Source: Lenzites betulinus | Lineage: Eukaryota; Basidiomycota; Agaricomycetes; Polyporales; Polyporaceae | Length of the DNA stretch: 64,000 nt | Direction: 5' to 3' | NCBI GenBank assembly: GCA_022264855.1 | Contig: JABYQU010000010.1 | Location: 248,001 to 312,000, forward strand | Shown here: positions 1-14,113 of the stretch, in pieces | Numbering within the stretch: position 1 is the first letter of the stretch | How the letters are laid out: every line of letters begins with the position of its first letter | The notes under the pieces: generated by a model | The model's database searches: none | Seen by the model: the letters and a program-made list of their open reading frames with translations, nothing else | What the model was told of the DNA's origin: nothing | Made by a program: the position numbers and the translations under genes

Positions 1-1283
1 GCCGTTGACGGACCACACTTCGTCGAGGGTGTCCGTGGAGGATACGTCGCTGCCGTTCACGAATGTGCTCTCCGTCGCGACGCAGGTCGCGGTTGCGGCG
101 ATGTCAATGGGCGTTGCGGGGGTGGTGATGAAGTCCGCCGTCGCGTTCGCGTAGAGCGCGATGGGGCGGGGCTCCCAACTCTCGCCGTGGAAGCCGCGTG
201 CCGCCTGGGGGCGATTCTGCTCGGTGATGTCCTCCTCTCCCTCCGGGGCGTGGGGCTCGGTGGGCTCTAGGAGAGACTCCTGGCTCGACTCCTGGATGGA
301 GGTGAGGGTGCGGGAGGTGGACGGCGCGCCGGGGAAGAACGTGTCGATGGCGAGGATGGCCTTGCGGAGCTGGGGGATGGTGATGCGGCGCTCGGGGTCG
401 ACCTCGAAGAGGCGGGCAAAGAGGCGGCTCGCGGCGTGTGAGATTTTGAGGTGCTGGCGGAGGAAGGGCGCGCCCTCGCTGAGGAAGTGGCGGAAGCCGT
501 CATCGGTCTTGGGCGACGCGATGTGCCACGGGTTGCGGCCGGTCACCATGTTGCAGAGGACGGTGCCGAGTGCCCAGACGTCCGACGGGCCGGTGGCGTA
601 GGGCCGCTTCTTGTGGAAGACGCCGAGACATTCTGTGAGCATAGCATGCGGTGAGTACGTGTCCTTGGACTGTGGAACGATGCTGCGAACTAACCTGGGC
701 TCATGTAGAAGGAGCTGCCGCAGCCGAAATTGGCGCTCAGGCGTGTCTTGGTGGACAGCCCGAAGTCTGCCAAGTACACCTTCTGGTCGTCTCTCGAGCA
801 GAGGATATTCTCCGGCTTCAAGTCGCGGTGGAAGATGCCCTGGGCGTGGCATGCCTCGACGGCGTCGACAATCTGGAGGAAGGTGTTCTTGATACCCTCG
901 TCGTTGTTTACGAAGGCGGCGCGGTCGATGATCGCGTTGAAGAGGTCGCCGCCGTCGACAAGATCAAGCACAAGGAACATGTAGAATTCCTCCTCGATGA
1001 CGGCATGGAGGGAGACAACGTTCGAGTGCAATGACATTGCGCGGTGAAGAGCGATCTCGCGCTGCTGTTGGCGGGCGAGGACTGAGCCGCGCTCATGGCG
1101 GAGGAGGCACTTGACGGCGTAAAAGCGTTTTTGGTGGGAGCGAGCCGCAAGGTCCTCGGCAAGGTAGACAACACCGTACGCGCCGCTGCCGAGGCGCTTG
1201 CGGAAGTGCAAGTGGTAGGGGCCATGCGAGATACTAAGGCCGGCGAAGTCGGGAAGGATAGCGCTCATTTGAGGGCGGGCCAT
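1..1283 (-). CDS. Ran1/Vhs1-type serine/threonine protein kinase, C-terminus cut by window edge
   Basis: A cytosolic or nuclear Ser/Thr kinase that phosphorylates proteins using ATP. The kinase domain starts near residue 22. Visible motifs are the glycine loop GSGAYGVVY (32-40), the ATP lysine in YAVK (K58), catalytic HRDLKPEN (153-160) and DFG (174-176). The APE-type motif is read as SPE across an intron at about 633-694 (GTTAG...CACAG). Then follow DVWALG and an R-rich end of lobe C near RRITIPQLR. A low-complexity Ser/Thr/Glu-rich tail runs to the edge without a stop. The insert-poor domain at the extreme N-terminus, and the wording of the activation segment, resemble fungal Ran1/Pat1, Vhs1 and Sks1 kinases, which control nutrient and meiotic switching. 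The exact paralogue is inferred. Start chosen at the first ATG; a second in-frame ATG lies five codons later. Substrate unknown. Confidence 0.88.
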
Positions 1284-2383
1284 GTCGATGCAAAGAGGAT
1301 TTGCGAGGAGGGCTGGTGAGTTGTGGTTGCGAAGGAGCGACGAGAGTACGTCGGGTGGATAGAGCGAGGTTGCGGGTTGTGCAAAGTTGCTTCGAGGTGC
1401 GAGTGCAGGTGTTAAGGGCTGCAGGATTGGTGAGTGACTGCGGGCTGCAGTGCCTCTCCTTTAACGTTTGCAGCGTCGGATGAGGAGGAACAGAACAAGC
1501 ACTGGGGCGCGGACACCCCAGCACGGATGTGCCCTCCGTATTTTAAAGGAGCCCCTGGACATCCGGGTGCCGCGCCCAGTATACGCAGGATGCTTACCAT
1601 CGCGGTTCTGACCAAGCGATCCGAGCTTGAAGCGCCCACATGTACAACTCGACGCATGCGCGGCACTCGGCTTTCAACTTACTCTTAGCCTCGATCGTAA
1701 CTCGAATCTCAGCGGATGACGTGTCCGACTCTTCGTGCCATGCCGAGCCGCAGGATGCAGTGCATATTCGGATATCCAGGTCCGCGTAGCGCAGCGCACG
1801 GGTGTCTGCGCGGAGTGCGTGGAAAGCGTTCTGTAGCCCGAATTCCGCGACTTTGCACATTCTGCAGTCATCCTCGTCCGCCTTGCTTGAGGCCTGCATC
1901 CGATCCTAACTCTCGGCCGCCGGGCGGGGGGAATGGGGAAGAACAGTTGTGAACGATTCGGAAGCGGATGAGTCAGATGGCGGGCTGTAGTCAACTCCTG
2001 AGTACTGCGGCTTACCAATTCTGGCATATTCGCAGTTGTACCGCCATGATGATGCATACGAAGTGAGTGGCTTTCGGGGTACCCCCGAATCACAGTTACT
2101 AACGTGGGTATCAAATGACTGCTGTGATCTTAACTTTGAGGAGGCGCAGTGTCGCGCAAGCAACGCGCAAGCTGGCTCGTATTCCCCTCTCAACAAACGA
2201 ATGCCCCTCAGCCCAAGACGTTGGCGAAAGGAGGTCTAGACCACGTCTAGACCGCCCATTGGTACCGGTTTGTTTAGGATAGAAACACGGGGTAAATATG
2301 CGGATGTGTTCTACAATGACAATTAGTGGTTTTCTTTCGCTCGATCCCTCTCTGGATTGAACATCCGGTTTCCGTTTCTGGAA
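1284..2383. other. Intergenic stretch between kinase and ITPA
   Basis: This is the 5' flank of the kinase and the 3' flank of ITPA. Apart from the weak candidate gene at 1594-2057, no recognised gene or repeat was seen. Confidence 0.5.
1594..2057 (-). CDS. Possible small orphan gene, unrecognised
   Basis: Not recognised. A two-exon model can be drawn: exon 1 at 2057-2016 (14 codons, starting MHHHGG) and exon 2 from 1905. They are joined by a 110-nt intron with GTAAGC donor and GTTAG acceptor that keeps frame. Exon 2 encodes about 100 residues with a normal mixed composition rich in Asp, Glu, Lys and Ala, with few Pro/Arg runs, unlike the antisense frames. It contains spaced cysteines (for example DDCRMCK and AECRACVELYMW). 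It either stops at 1594 or splices again at GTAAGC (1597) into a short hydrophobic tail (VLVLFLLIRRCKR). No domain is visible. It could equally be a chance reading frame. Confidence 0.28.
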
Positions 2384-3157
2384 TCAATTCAGGGAGCGCA
2401 GGTACTTCTCCAGTTTCTCTAGCGCCCGCCCGCGATGAGAGATCTTGTTTTTTTCTTCTGCTGGCATTTCTGCGTAACTGTGAAAGCGGTTCAATGAATC
2501 GGAATTAAACAGCAAGCGCCACGGAAGGACATACGTCTGGCCAGTGCCTTCCGCCTCGAAGCATGCGTCCCAGCCGAAGTTGCCTGTCCCTCTCGCAGGA
2601 ACGATCCGCCCATCGGTGCGCCCCTCGAACAGAATCGGTTCTGTACCAGGCCCTGCGCTATACGCGAATGTGCAGAGGGCCCACGCAGCGGTCGTGGGGA
2701 AACCGATCAGTAATTTGTTGATGCCTGTATAAAGCGTTGTATGAGTGTTGGTTTAATGACTACTGGATGAGCGGCTTACCGTCATGTCCGAGCTCTTTCA
2801 AAAAGTACTTGATATAAGGTCCAGGCAAGCCGTTCAGTGCCTCAAAGCATAGTGCAGTGTCCTCCGTGATGCACGGGCCCCCCAATAGCTCAGCAGCACG
2901 CCGACACTTGGCGATCGCAACCTCTTGCGTTGACCCCTGCACCTCGGGAACTGTATGGCGCATTAGTTATGAGATTGTGTGAGTTGACCGACGCGACCTA
3001 CTGTCGAGCTCCTGAGACTCAACCTCGATGTTGGCTGCGCCCAAGATCTGGCGGACTTCCCTCAGTTTGCCCGCGTTTCCCGTAACGAAGGCTGTTTGGA
3101 TGTACGCTGACTTAATAGCAGGAATCCTTGAAGAAAGACGTACGCACTGATCTTCAT
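2384..3157 (-). CDS. HAM1: Inosine triphosphate pyrophosphatase (ITPA/HAM1 family)
   Basis: A cytosolic nucleotide-pool sanitiser that hydrolyses ITP, XTP and dITP to monophosphates plus pyrophosphate, keeping deaminated purines out of DNA and RNA. The model has five exons: 3157-3148, 3106-3002, 2950-2780, 2724 onward, and a last exon after a 57-nt GTATGT...CACAG intron. It gives about 189 residues, the usual family length. Visible family signatures are the N-terminal FVTGNAGKL nucleotide motif, [14 protein letters not shown], the [21 protein letters not shown] active-site stretch around residues 70-90, a [10 protein letters not shown] motif, and the C-terminal [18 protein letters not shown]. 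The first coding exon is only 10 nt, and its intron (3107-3147) would be just 41 nt, so the start is the least secure part. The gene is divergent from SMC5 with a MITE just upstream of its ATG. Confidence 0.9.
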
Positions 3158-3171
3158 CTTTTTATGACTGC

Positions 3172-3560
3172 TGTGGTCCAGGACCCCTGACAATGGGAGG
3201 ATATCCCTGATGACCGTCCGGACAATATCTCGGGTTCTGGAGGGGGTATGCCTGCTCGCGTCCGGACAAAACAGGGCTTAGACGCCGAAAGGCCTGTGGA
3301 ATGGTCCGGACATGGATGCCAAAAAGAGCCATCAGGTTCGGCCCAAGTGGGCGCTAAACACACATTGAGCGCCGAAAATCAGGCCTGTGGTGGTTAAGCG
3401 CCGGATTTCGGACATTTTCTGGCTTTTTAGGGGCCGAAAGCCTGATTTTATCCGGACAAAAGTGGGCGTCTAACATGCCTGTTGACCCCGGACATTTTGG
3501 GCAAAATCGCGGTCGGCGTCATCAGGCATTTTGGGCGGTTGTCGGGGGTCCTTGTGGTCC
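3172..3560. mobile_element. hAT-type MITE with 8-bp target-site duplication
   Basis: A 373-bp non-autonomous element at 3180-3552. It starts AGGACCCCTGACAA (3180-3193) and ends TTGTCGGGGGTCCT (3539-3552), a 14-bp terminal inverted repeat with one mismatch. It is flanked by a perfect 8-bp direct repeat TGTGGTCC (3172-3179 and 3553-3560), the duplication length typical of hAT transposases. The interior has no coding frame. It consists of short recurring words such as TCCGGACA, CGCCGAAA and GGCCTGTGG, giving a subterminal-repeat character. It fills more than half of the 652-bp gap between the divergent ITPA and SMC5 genes. Superfamily assignment is inferred from TSD length; the mobilising transposase is not in this window. 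Confidence 0.8.
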
Positions 3561-3809
3561 GCCTGTCACTTTATAACGCGTCGCAGTACTATTCGCGCGG
3601 CAATATATGCTTCGACTGATACTTGTCGAGTCAATCACAGTCAAGTGCAATGCCGCGGAAGTCGGACGCGAGATGAGTGCACGTGACCGTATTGCGAAAA
3701 TGCTTGCCCTGAAGACACGCGACGCGTCGAGAGCGACGGCGTTCTCTGGCTCTTGTCAATGCACAGTCTGGACTCTGCATACACTCGCTTCTCCCGTTTT
3801 TGCTAGTGC

Positions 3810-8572
<4,763 letters not shown>

Positions 8573-9370
8573 ACCCTCGCGGGCGCCTCTTTTCGCCGGA
8601 GTGCTGTAGATTTTCTCTTGGACTTGAGCACGTATATCCGGGCTCTGAATACCTTACTTCATAGCTTAAACAACAGTACCTTGTACATATTCCTCGCCAC
8701 CGTATCGTACTGTGCAATGTAGTTTTCTAAATCCGTCCTGAATGACCTGTTTTTACCAACCAGCTTTTTGATATGTTCCGGCTACACGAAATTTTCGCGA
8801 GGCTCATCATCGAAGAGCGGACAGTGGTATGTGCGGGAATATGATTTCTGCAGAATGAAGCAACATATAAAGAGCCGCGATAGCAAAAAAAAGGCTGGTC
8901 ATCGCGAGAAGAGCGATGCCGAGAAGACTGCATGGCCCTTCGCGACATCCTTGTCTGCAGTACGGTCCCCGCGCGCATCCTCTGGATATATCGAGATCGT
9001 GTGGTGCGCTCCAGTGGGAGTGGTGGGGTGCAGGTAAAAGTCCTCTCTATTCAGGGCCTTCAGCGGTTTCTCGATTTTGTGCTCCCTATCAGACGTCAAT
9101 ATTAATGCTACGCACCGACTCAACCGGGTGGCTGCAGTACGCACTTGACACAGTGATTGCGGAAAGCACGAAGCCCCGGGCCCTTGTGCTCGCAGCGGGT
9201 ACATCCGTAGATAGCCCCGGGGACGTCGCCCGCTGCTTCGAGTGCTGCCTCAGCAGCCAAAGCCGGGGTGGTGTACTTTTTACCGAGGACGGCCCACGCG
9301 TCGGCTCCGTGAAAGCACGGCTAGTACACACTCAGTACACTGATCGGGACCACGGTATAACCAACAGACG
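8573..9370. other. Intergenic stretch between convergent SMC5 and F-box gene
   Basis: Shared 3' flank of two convergent genes. Short frames exist on both strands (for example minus 8899-9204), but none shows a domain, splice structure or recognised sequence. No repeat was seen. Confidence 0.5.
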
Positions 9371-11108
9371 CTAGGTCGCCAGCTTGCTCACCATCTGCTG
9401 CCAGTCATACACTTGCATGTACCCATGTCTGCGATCAGTGCAGAACTTGCAGCGGAACCGCTTCCTCTGCATGGTTTCGTATGTGACTTCGTGCAGTTTG
9501 TAGCCACAAACTTGAGCCGATATAAGGGCGCTCCGCGTGGGCTGCATAACTGCGAATGGGAATAGGTTTCGGTTGCCTCCCCAGGGGTGTCGCACAGCCT
9601 GCTTGCGACCGTCACAAGCGTGGCTCAGAGCCGACAGAACGCGGTCGGTCTCAACGCACCATCCCTGTCGTTGTTGAACGGTATCACGGGCACAGGGATG
9701 CGCAAGAACGTTCGGCCAGCGCAAATACTTGCGATGGCAGATTGTGCAGTAGAAGTTACTGATGGCCAGAGACAGCAAGGGCGGCCCGTCGGCTGGCAGT
9801 CCTGTATATTGCTTGGACACCAGGGCCTCGAATTCACGCTTGCGCGCCTCGTGCCACTCTTCTTCTAGCGTGTCCAGCGTTCTCATGAAGTCGTCCGAAG
9901 TGATCTGTTGGGATGTGGGCGCTTCCAAGAGCTGCCGCCACGCAGGTTTGAGCGCGAAGTCTGACACCTCAGCGCGGGTGTCGGAGACGGCATCTCGACG
10001 TCCACAAGAGGTCCAATGCGCTTGCATGGCGCGCTTGACTTCCTTGATCTTGGCGGCAATCGCTTTGATGTTTTCTTCTCTTAAACGGGCGTAATATTCC
10101 CTGCCCCAGAACCTGATCGCCTTCGTCTCCTATGAGAGCAGCATGAGGATTGATATCGCAAGGAAGAGAGCGACACTTGCCTTCCTCCATTTCTTCACAC
10201 TAGCGACGCTGGTTTTGATCAGCTCTCCCTTTTCCTCGAGAGAAACACAGCTATCCCAGAGCGACTTGAATTGAACAATGTCCTGACGATGGTGCCACTC
10301 ATCGCTGGTCCATTGACTACGGCAACAATGTGCCACGACGTCAACTTGAGAGAGAGTGGTCAATTGCAAAATATGACCACTCACTAGCACGCAGGTCTGA
10401 TACACCAGCCTGCGCACCCGGCCTTGGCTGTCGCCCGTTTGACCTCGCGTTCAAAGGAGTCATGCGGCAAGTTTTCGACTCTCACCATCCTGATGGAAAA
10501 CACGATAAGTAAACATACAACTCAAACAACGCACGTGGTCAGGGCATTCTGCTACGTACTGCTCCTTGGTGCAGGACGGGCAGTAACGGGCGTATAATTC
10601 CCAAAAGGGCTTTTGCCAGTCCGTTGGCTCCCCGCATATCTGTGCATCGGCATGAGATGTGATGCCTCCAAGTACATATACACAAGTCATACCGTGCACC
10701 ACTGCGTGAATAGAAGGATCGCATACTGCGGTTCGCTCACATGAGGTGGACATGGCGGAGCGTCACTCAATTCTCGGACCCTCGCTGCTACCCAAACACG
10801 GAGTGAAGACCTGCGGCTCATCAAGTACGTACGGAAGGTCTTGGACGTGCGCGAGAGAGTCAACAAATCCAGTGGGTGTATTTGAGCAAAGACCTGTACA
10901 GCAAGAGCATTGCATTGAACTTGAGAAGACGATGTCGACTGTGTGCTGAACACGAGGCTAGACATACCTCAAATAGTATGTCTAGAGACACGTCCTCCAC
11001 GAAGGCGCGTCTTGGAAATGCTGGGACCGTTTCAGCGCTGTTTTGGGCCTCCTGCGAGGCCGCCAACAACACATCGGTCTTCATCTTCTTGCTTGGGGGA
11101 GGAGACAT
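9371..11108 (-). CDS. F-box protein with three cysteine-pair modules
   Basis: Probable substrate adaptor of an SCF ubiquitin ligase. Exon 1 starts MSPPPSKKMKTD. A 74-nt intron (10894-10967, GTATGT...ACAG) splits the F-box, which then reads LDILFE-VFAQIHPLDLLTLSRTSKTFRTYL, the Agaricomycete F-box form, followed by SEPQYAILLF. A second intron (GTATGA...CACAG, near 10700-10640) restores a CxxC pair (WCTICGEP) and a second pair in YCPSC. Further downstream are ECPDHVRCLSC and, in the last exon, YCTICHRKYL and FRCKFC, so the protein has several putative zinc-binding pairs. The last exon runs to a TAG at 9371. Middle exons (about 10400-10030) are inferred from open, in-register frames. Substrate unknown. 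Confidence 0.78.
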
Positions 11109-12140
11109 ATCGCGAAAGGTGCCACGAATGTGATAGGCTAAGACTGGGGTCTCTCAACGCGGACGCGACGCGACGCGTAGTATATCGGAATAATATCGTG
11201 AGAATAGATGCGCCAGACCCTGAAGAACCAGTCGGCTAACGGAGTACTCACCGCGACACGCCAGGACACGCCACCGCATTCGCAACACACGAGCGGTCGT
11301 TTGGTGATCCGATTCCGAATATTGTTTAATCGACATAACATACAACGGACAGCACAGCAGCAGCTAGCGACGATTTCGACGAGGATGGCGACAATGACGA
11401 GACGGCGAGGACGACAGCGACGGGGGAAGGTGAACGGTAGAAGGCGGGAGGCGACGAAGGTAGACGTGCCGGGGACCGGCGAAAGAACCAGCCAGATCGA
11501 ACCAAACCAAGAACCTAGGAATGCGGGGGTAAATGCGAATGCCGGGTGAGAGGAAGGGGAAGAGGAGATCCAGGTGGGTAGGAGACAAACCCAAATAACA
11601 GCGGTGGATGCTGGAACGCAAGCCGAGATGGAGAAGAAAAAGAAAAACCAGGTGAAGGAAAGATGTCCGTATGCGATGCGGGGTATGCGATGGTGGCGGC
11701 GGTGGAGGGTGTATGTATGTGTGTGTATATGCATGTGCATGTGCGTGTCTGTGTGTGCGATAGCTATGTATGGATGAATGTGTATGTACAGCCGGACGTG
11801 TTCTGTGCTCCTGCGCTGTGCTTTGCGGATAGGTCGAGCCGAGCCGAGGCGGGGAGTGGTGGCGGTTGTTGAGGATGCGATGCAAGGCGGGCGGTGAACG
11901 TTTGAGCCGGTAACGGTGGGATGCGAGGTGGTATATGCAAAAGAAGAAAGGACACAGCGCGGCGCGGGGCCGTGCGGCGTGCATATGTAGGACGAGGCAT
12001 AGGAGTGGGGGGTCGTGGCATGTCATGAAAGGTCGTAAAAGGGTGGGATCCAATCCTGGAGCGTTCCATATTTAACCCAAGAGAGCCGAAGACTGCATAG
12101 CAAAGAGAAGCGGGGCAAGAGCGCGGGAGAACGACCGCTA
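11109..12140. other. Intergenic stretch between two F-box genes
   Basis: This 1-kb region is promoter for the downstream F-box gene and 3' flank of the upstream one. It is purine-rich on the plus strand (11360-11660) and carries a TG-rich microsatellite near 11709-11790. A 200-codon open frame on the minus strand (11138-11740) starts inside the CA repeat and has no recognised domain, so it was not called as a gene. Confidence 0.5.
11709..11790. repeat. Imperfect TG/TATG-rich microsatellite
   Basis: An imperfect run of GTATG, GTGTG and GCATGTGCATGTGCGTG units followed by GTATGTATGGATGAATGTG. It lies between the two F-box genes and is non-coding by inspection. Confidence 0.75.
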
Positions 12141-14113
12141 TCATGACCACGTAGCTTCTTCGTCATCAGCCGCGCCGGGGAGTGTCGCGCGCCGGAGTGC
12201 GCGCTGCGTGATGTTCACGCCCGTGCAGTCTTCGAACCACACGCCACGCTCTGCGCAGCGCGCAACTGCCTTGCGCCAAAATTGGAGCACGCGCGGGTGC
12301 GGGCGCACCGTGCGCATGCGGTGGCTTTCCGGGCTGAGGTCGCGCACGAAGCGCAGCGCGGGGAACGCGTCGCGCCGGAGGAGCGAGCTAATCTGCTCGA
12401 AGAGCGGGAAGCACGGCGTATCCGCATCCTCGCACATGAGCGCGTCGAAGAGGGCGTCCTCCTTCAGCGCGTCGGCGCCACAGTCGTAGGGGTGGGCATA
12501 TGAGGTATTGTAGGCGTCCAGGGGGGTGAGTGGGTCCTCAAGAAGGCGTGTGTTGATGTCGCGGATGCCGATGAGCTCGACTCGGGGGTGGGAAGGGAGG
12601 AGGATGTGCGGGGCGATCCAGTCGGGGCTTTGCCAATGCCATTCAGCATCGGCGGAACAGATGAACTCGCGCAGGTTCGGGCACCACTCCGCTAGCGGGA
12701 TGGCTGGCTGCTGCTGGTTCTGGTTCTGTTCTTGAAGAACGAGGAGGTGGAGCGGAGTAGTGAGATAGTACTCCTCCAGTGCCGAGGATGAATGTCCGAG
12801 TTCGAGCTGGATGAGCTTTGCGCCGTGTGCCTGGAAGAAGCGCGAGAATCCCTCGCCCGTATAGCTGAAGTCGGATGACATCACGGAGAGGTGCGTCAGG
12901 TTAGGCATATCCCAAGACGCAAGAACAGCGAATGTATTGTTATCCAGAGACACCTTCAGAGCGCGCAACGCCGGGAGATGGACATTCATCTGTAGGTGTT
13001 CAAAGTGCTTGGTCGAAGACGAAGAGGACCCAGAGAGGATGGTGTTGAGGTTGAAGAGGTTGGGGGAGCGCGAGGATAGCTCGAGGTATTCGAGCCGGGT
13101 AGTGAGATTGCTGCCAAGAGGAGCCATGCGCAGCTCGAAGGGCACGTCGTCGTAGCTAGTCCAGCTTAGGCGTCGGATCTTGGGGTGCGCCACCAACTTC
13201 AATATCTCTTCTGGACTACACCGAGGGTCGGGGGCGTCCTCGTATATGCTGCGCTGCACGCTATGATGATCCGAATAAATGCTGAGGTGTGGGGAGTAAT
13301 CGAGGATGGTGCGCAAATCGGCAGGCGCACAGCGCTCGAGCGCCGGGGTCTCGATATGGAGGCGTCGAATAGACTTGCCGCTCGAAGGGAGGTTCTCGAC
13401 GTACTCCATCAGGAGGGTGCGCGCCAGGGCCTTTGCCTGCGCGGCTCGGCTTATCCACACGAACTCGTAAAGGAAGTTGCGTGCTAGCGCGTTCCATTGC
13501 CTCGAGACGAGGGAGAGGCTCTTCTTGGTGGCCATGCTCGCACGGTAGGTGGCAAGTTGGGTGGAGGGGGACTCGAGAAATGAGAGTTCGCGGGAGGTAT
13601 CGAGAGGGTCTTGGTTGTATAGACACGCATGTTGGATGATGATGCCCCATACCTCGGGAGGAATGAAGGGCAACGGCAGGTGCGGGGGTTCGGGCTCTTG
13701 GACCCTGGTCCGGCGCCTGTAAATGTGGGTCAGTACTGGATCGCAGACATTGAATACGCATGACGATGAAAGGTAGGTTGCGTATCGCCATTTTCACCAC
13801 AGTCCGAGCGATATATATACGGGCACGAGGAAAGGAACGCGGTGGGAGAGATGGGCATTCACACGGGACAGCTCATTGGGATATGCACTTATAGAGGTGT
13901 CCTACTGTGTGCAAGCGAAGCGCGGCGACTTTCGAGATGTATGGGTGACGACAAGAGAGATTCGAAGACGAGAGATTGCCGCAGAGGAGATGCTGTAAGA
14001 TGAGTAAAAGGCGGTACTTACAGCTTGGAACGCATCCGGACTAGTAGAGCCCGCACATTGCGTTTCTGCCGAGGTGGCGCGTCGAGCCTGTGGTGGGCTG
14101 CAGAGGGTTGCAT
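12141..14113 (-). CDS. F-box/leucine-rich-like protein
   Basis: A 555-residue protein of the Agaricomycete F-box type. The N-terminal basic segment (MQPSAAHHRLDAPPRQ) is encoded by exon 1 (14113-14022) and joined by GTAAGT...TACAG to a single long exon (13716-12141). The joined junction reads ALLVRMRSKL-RRRTRV, then LPFIPPEVWGIIIQHAC, the usual 'lP.EvW..Ii' start of these proteins. Next come LVSRQWNALARNFLYEFVWI and a region of loosely repeated Leu-rich segments (LTHLSVMSSDFSYTG, KLIQLELGHSSS). The intron (13717-14021) is 305 nt, five times the local norm. Likely an SCF substrate receptor or a divergent relative; target unknown. A shorter start at codon TTG 13673 is less plausible. Confidence 0.72.

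Noticed and set aside
11138..11740. 200-codon minus-strand frame with hydrophobic stretches
   Set aside because: Starts within a CA microsatellite, lies in a promoter or 3' region with strong pyrimidine bias, and has no recognised domain.
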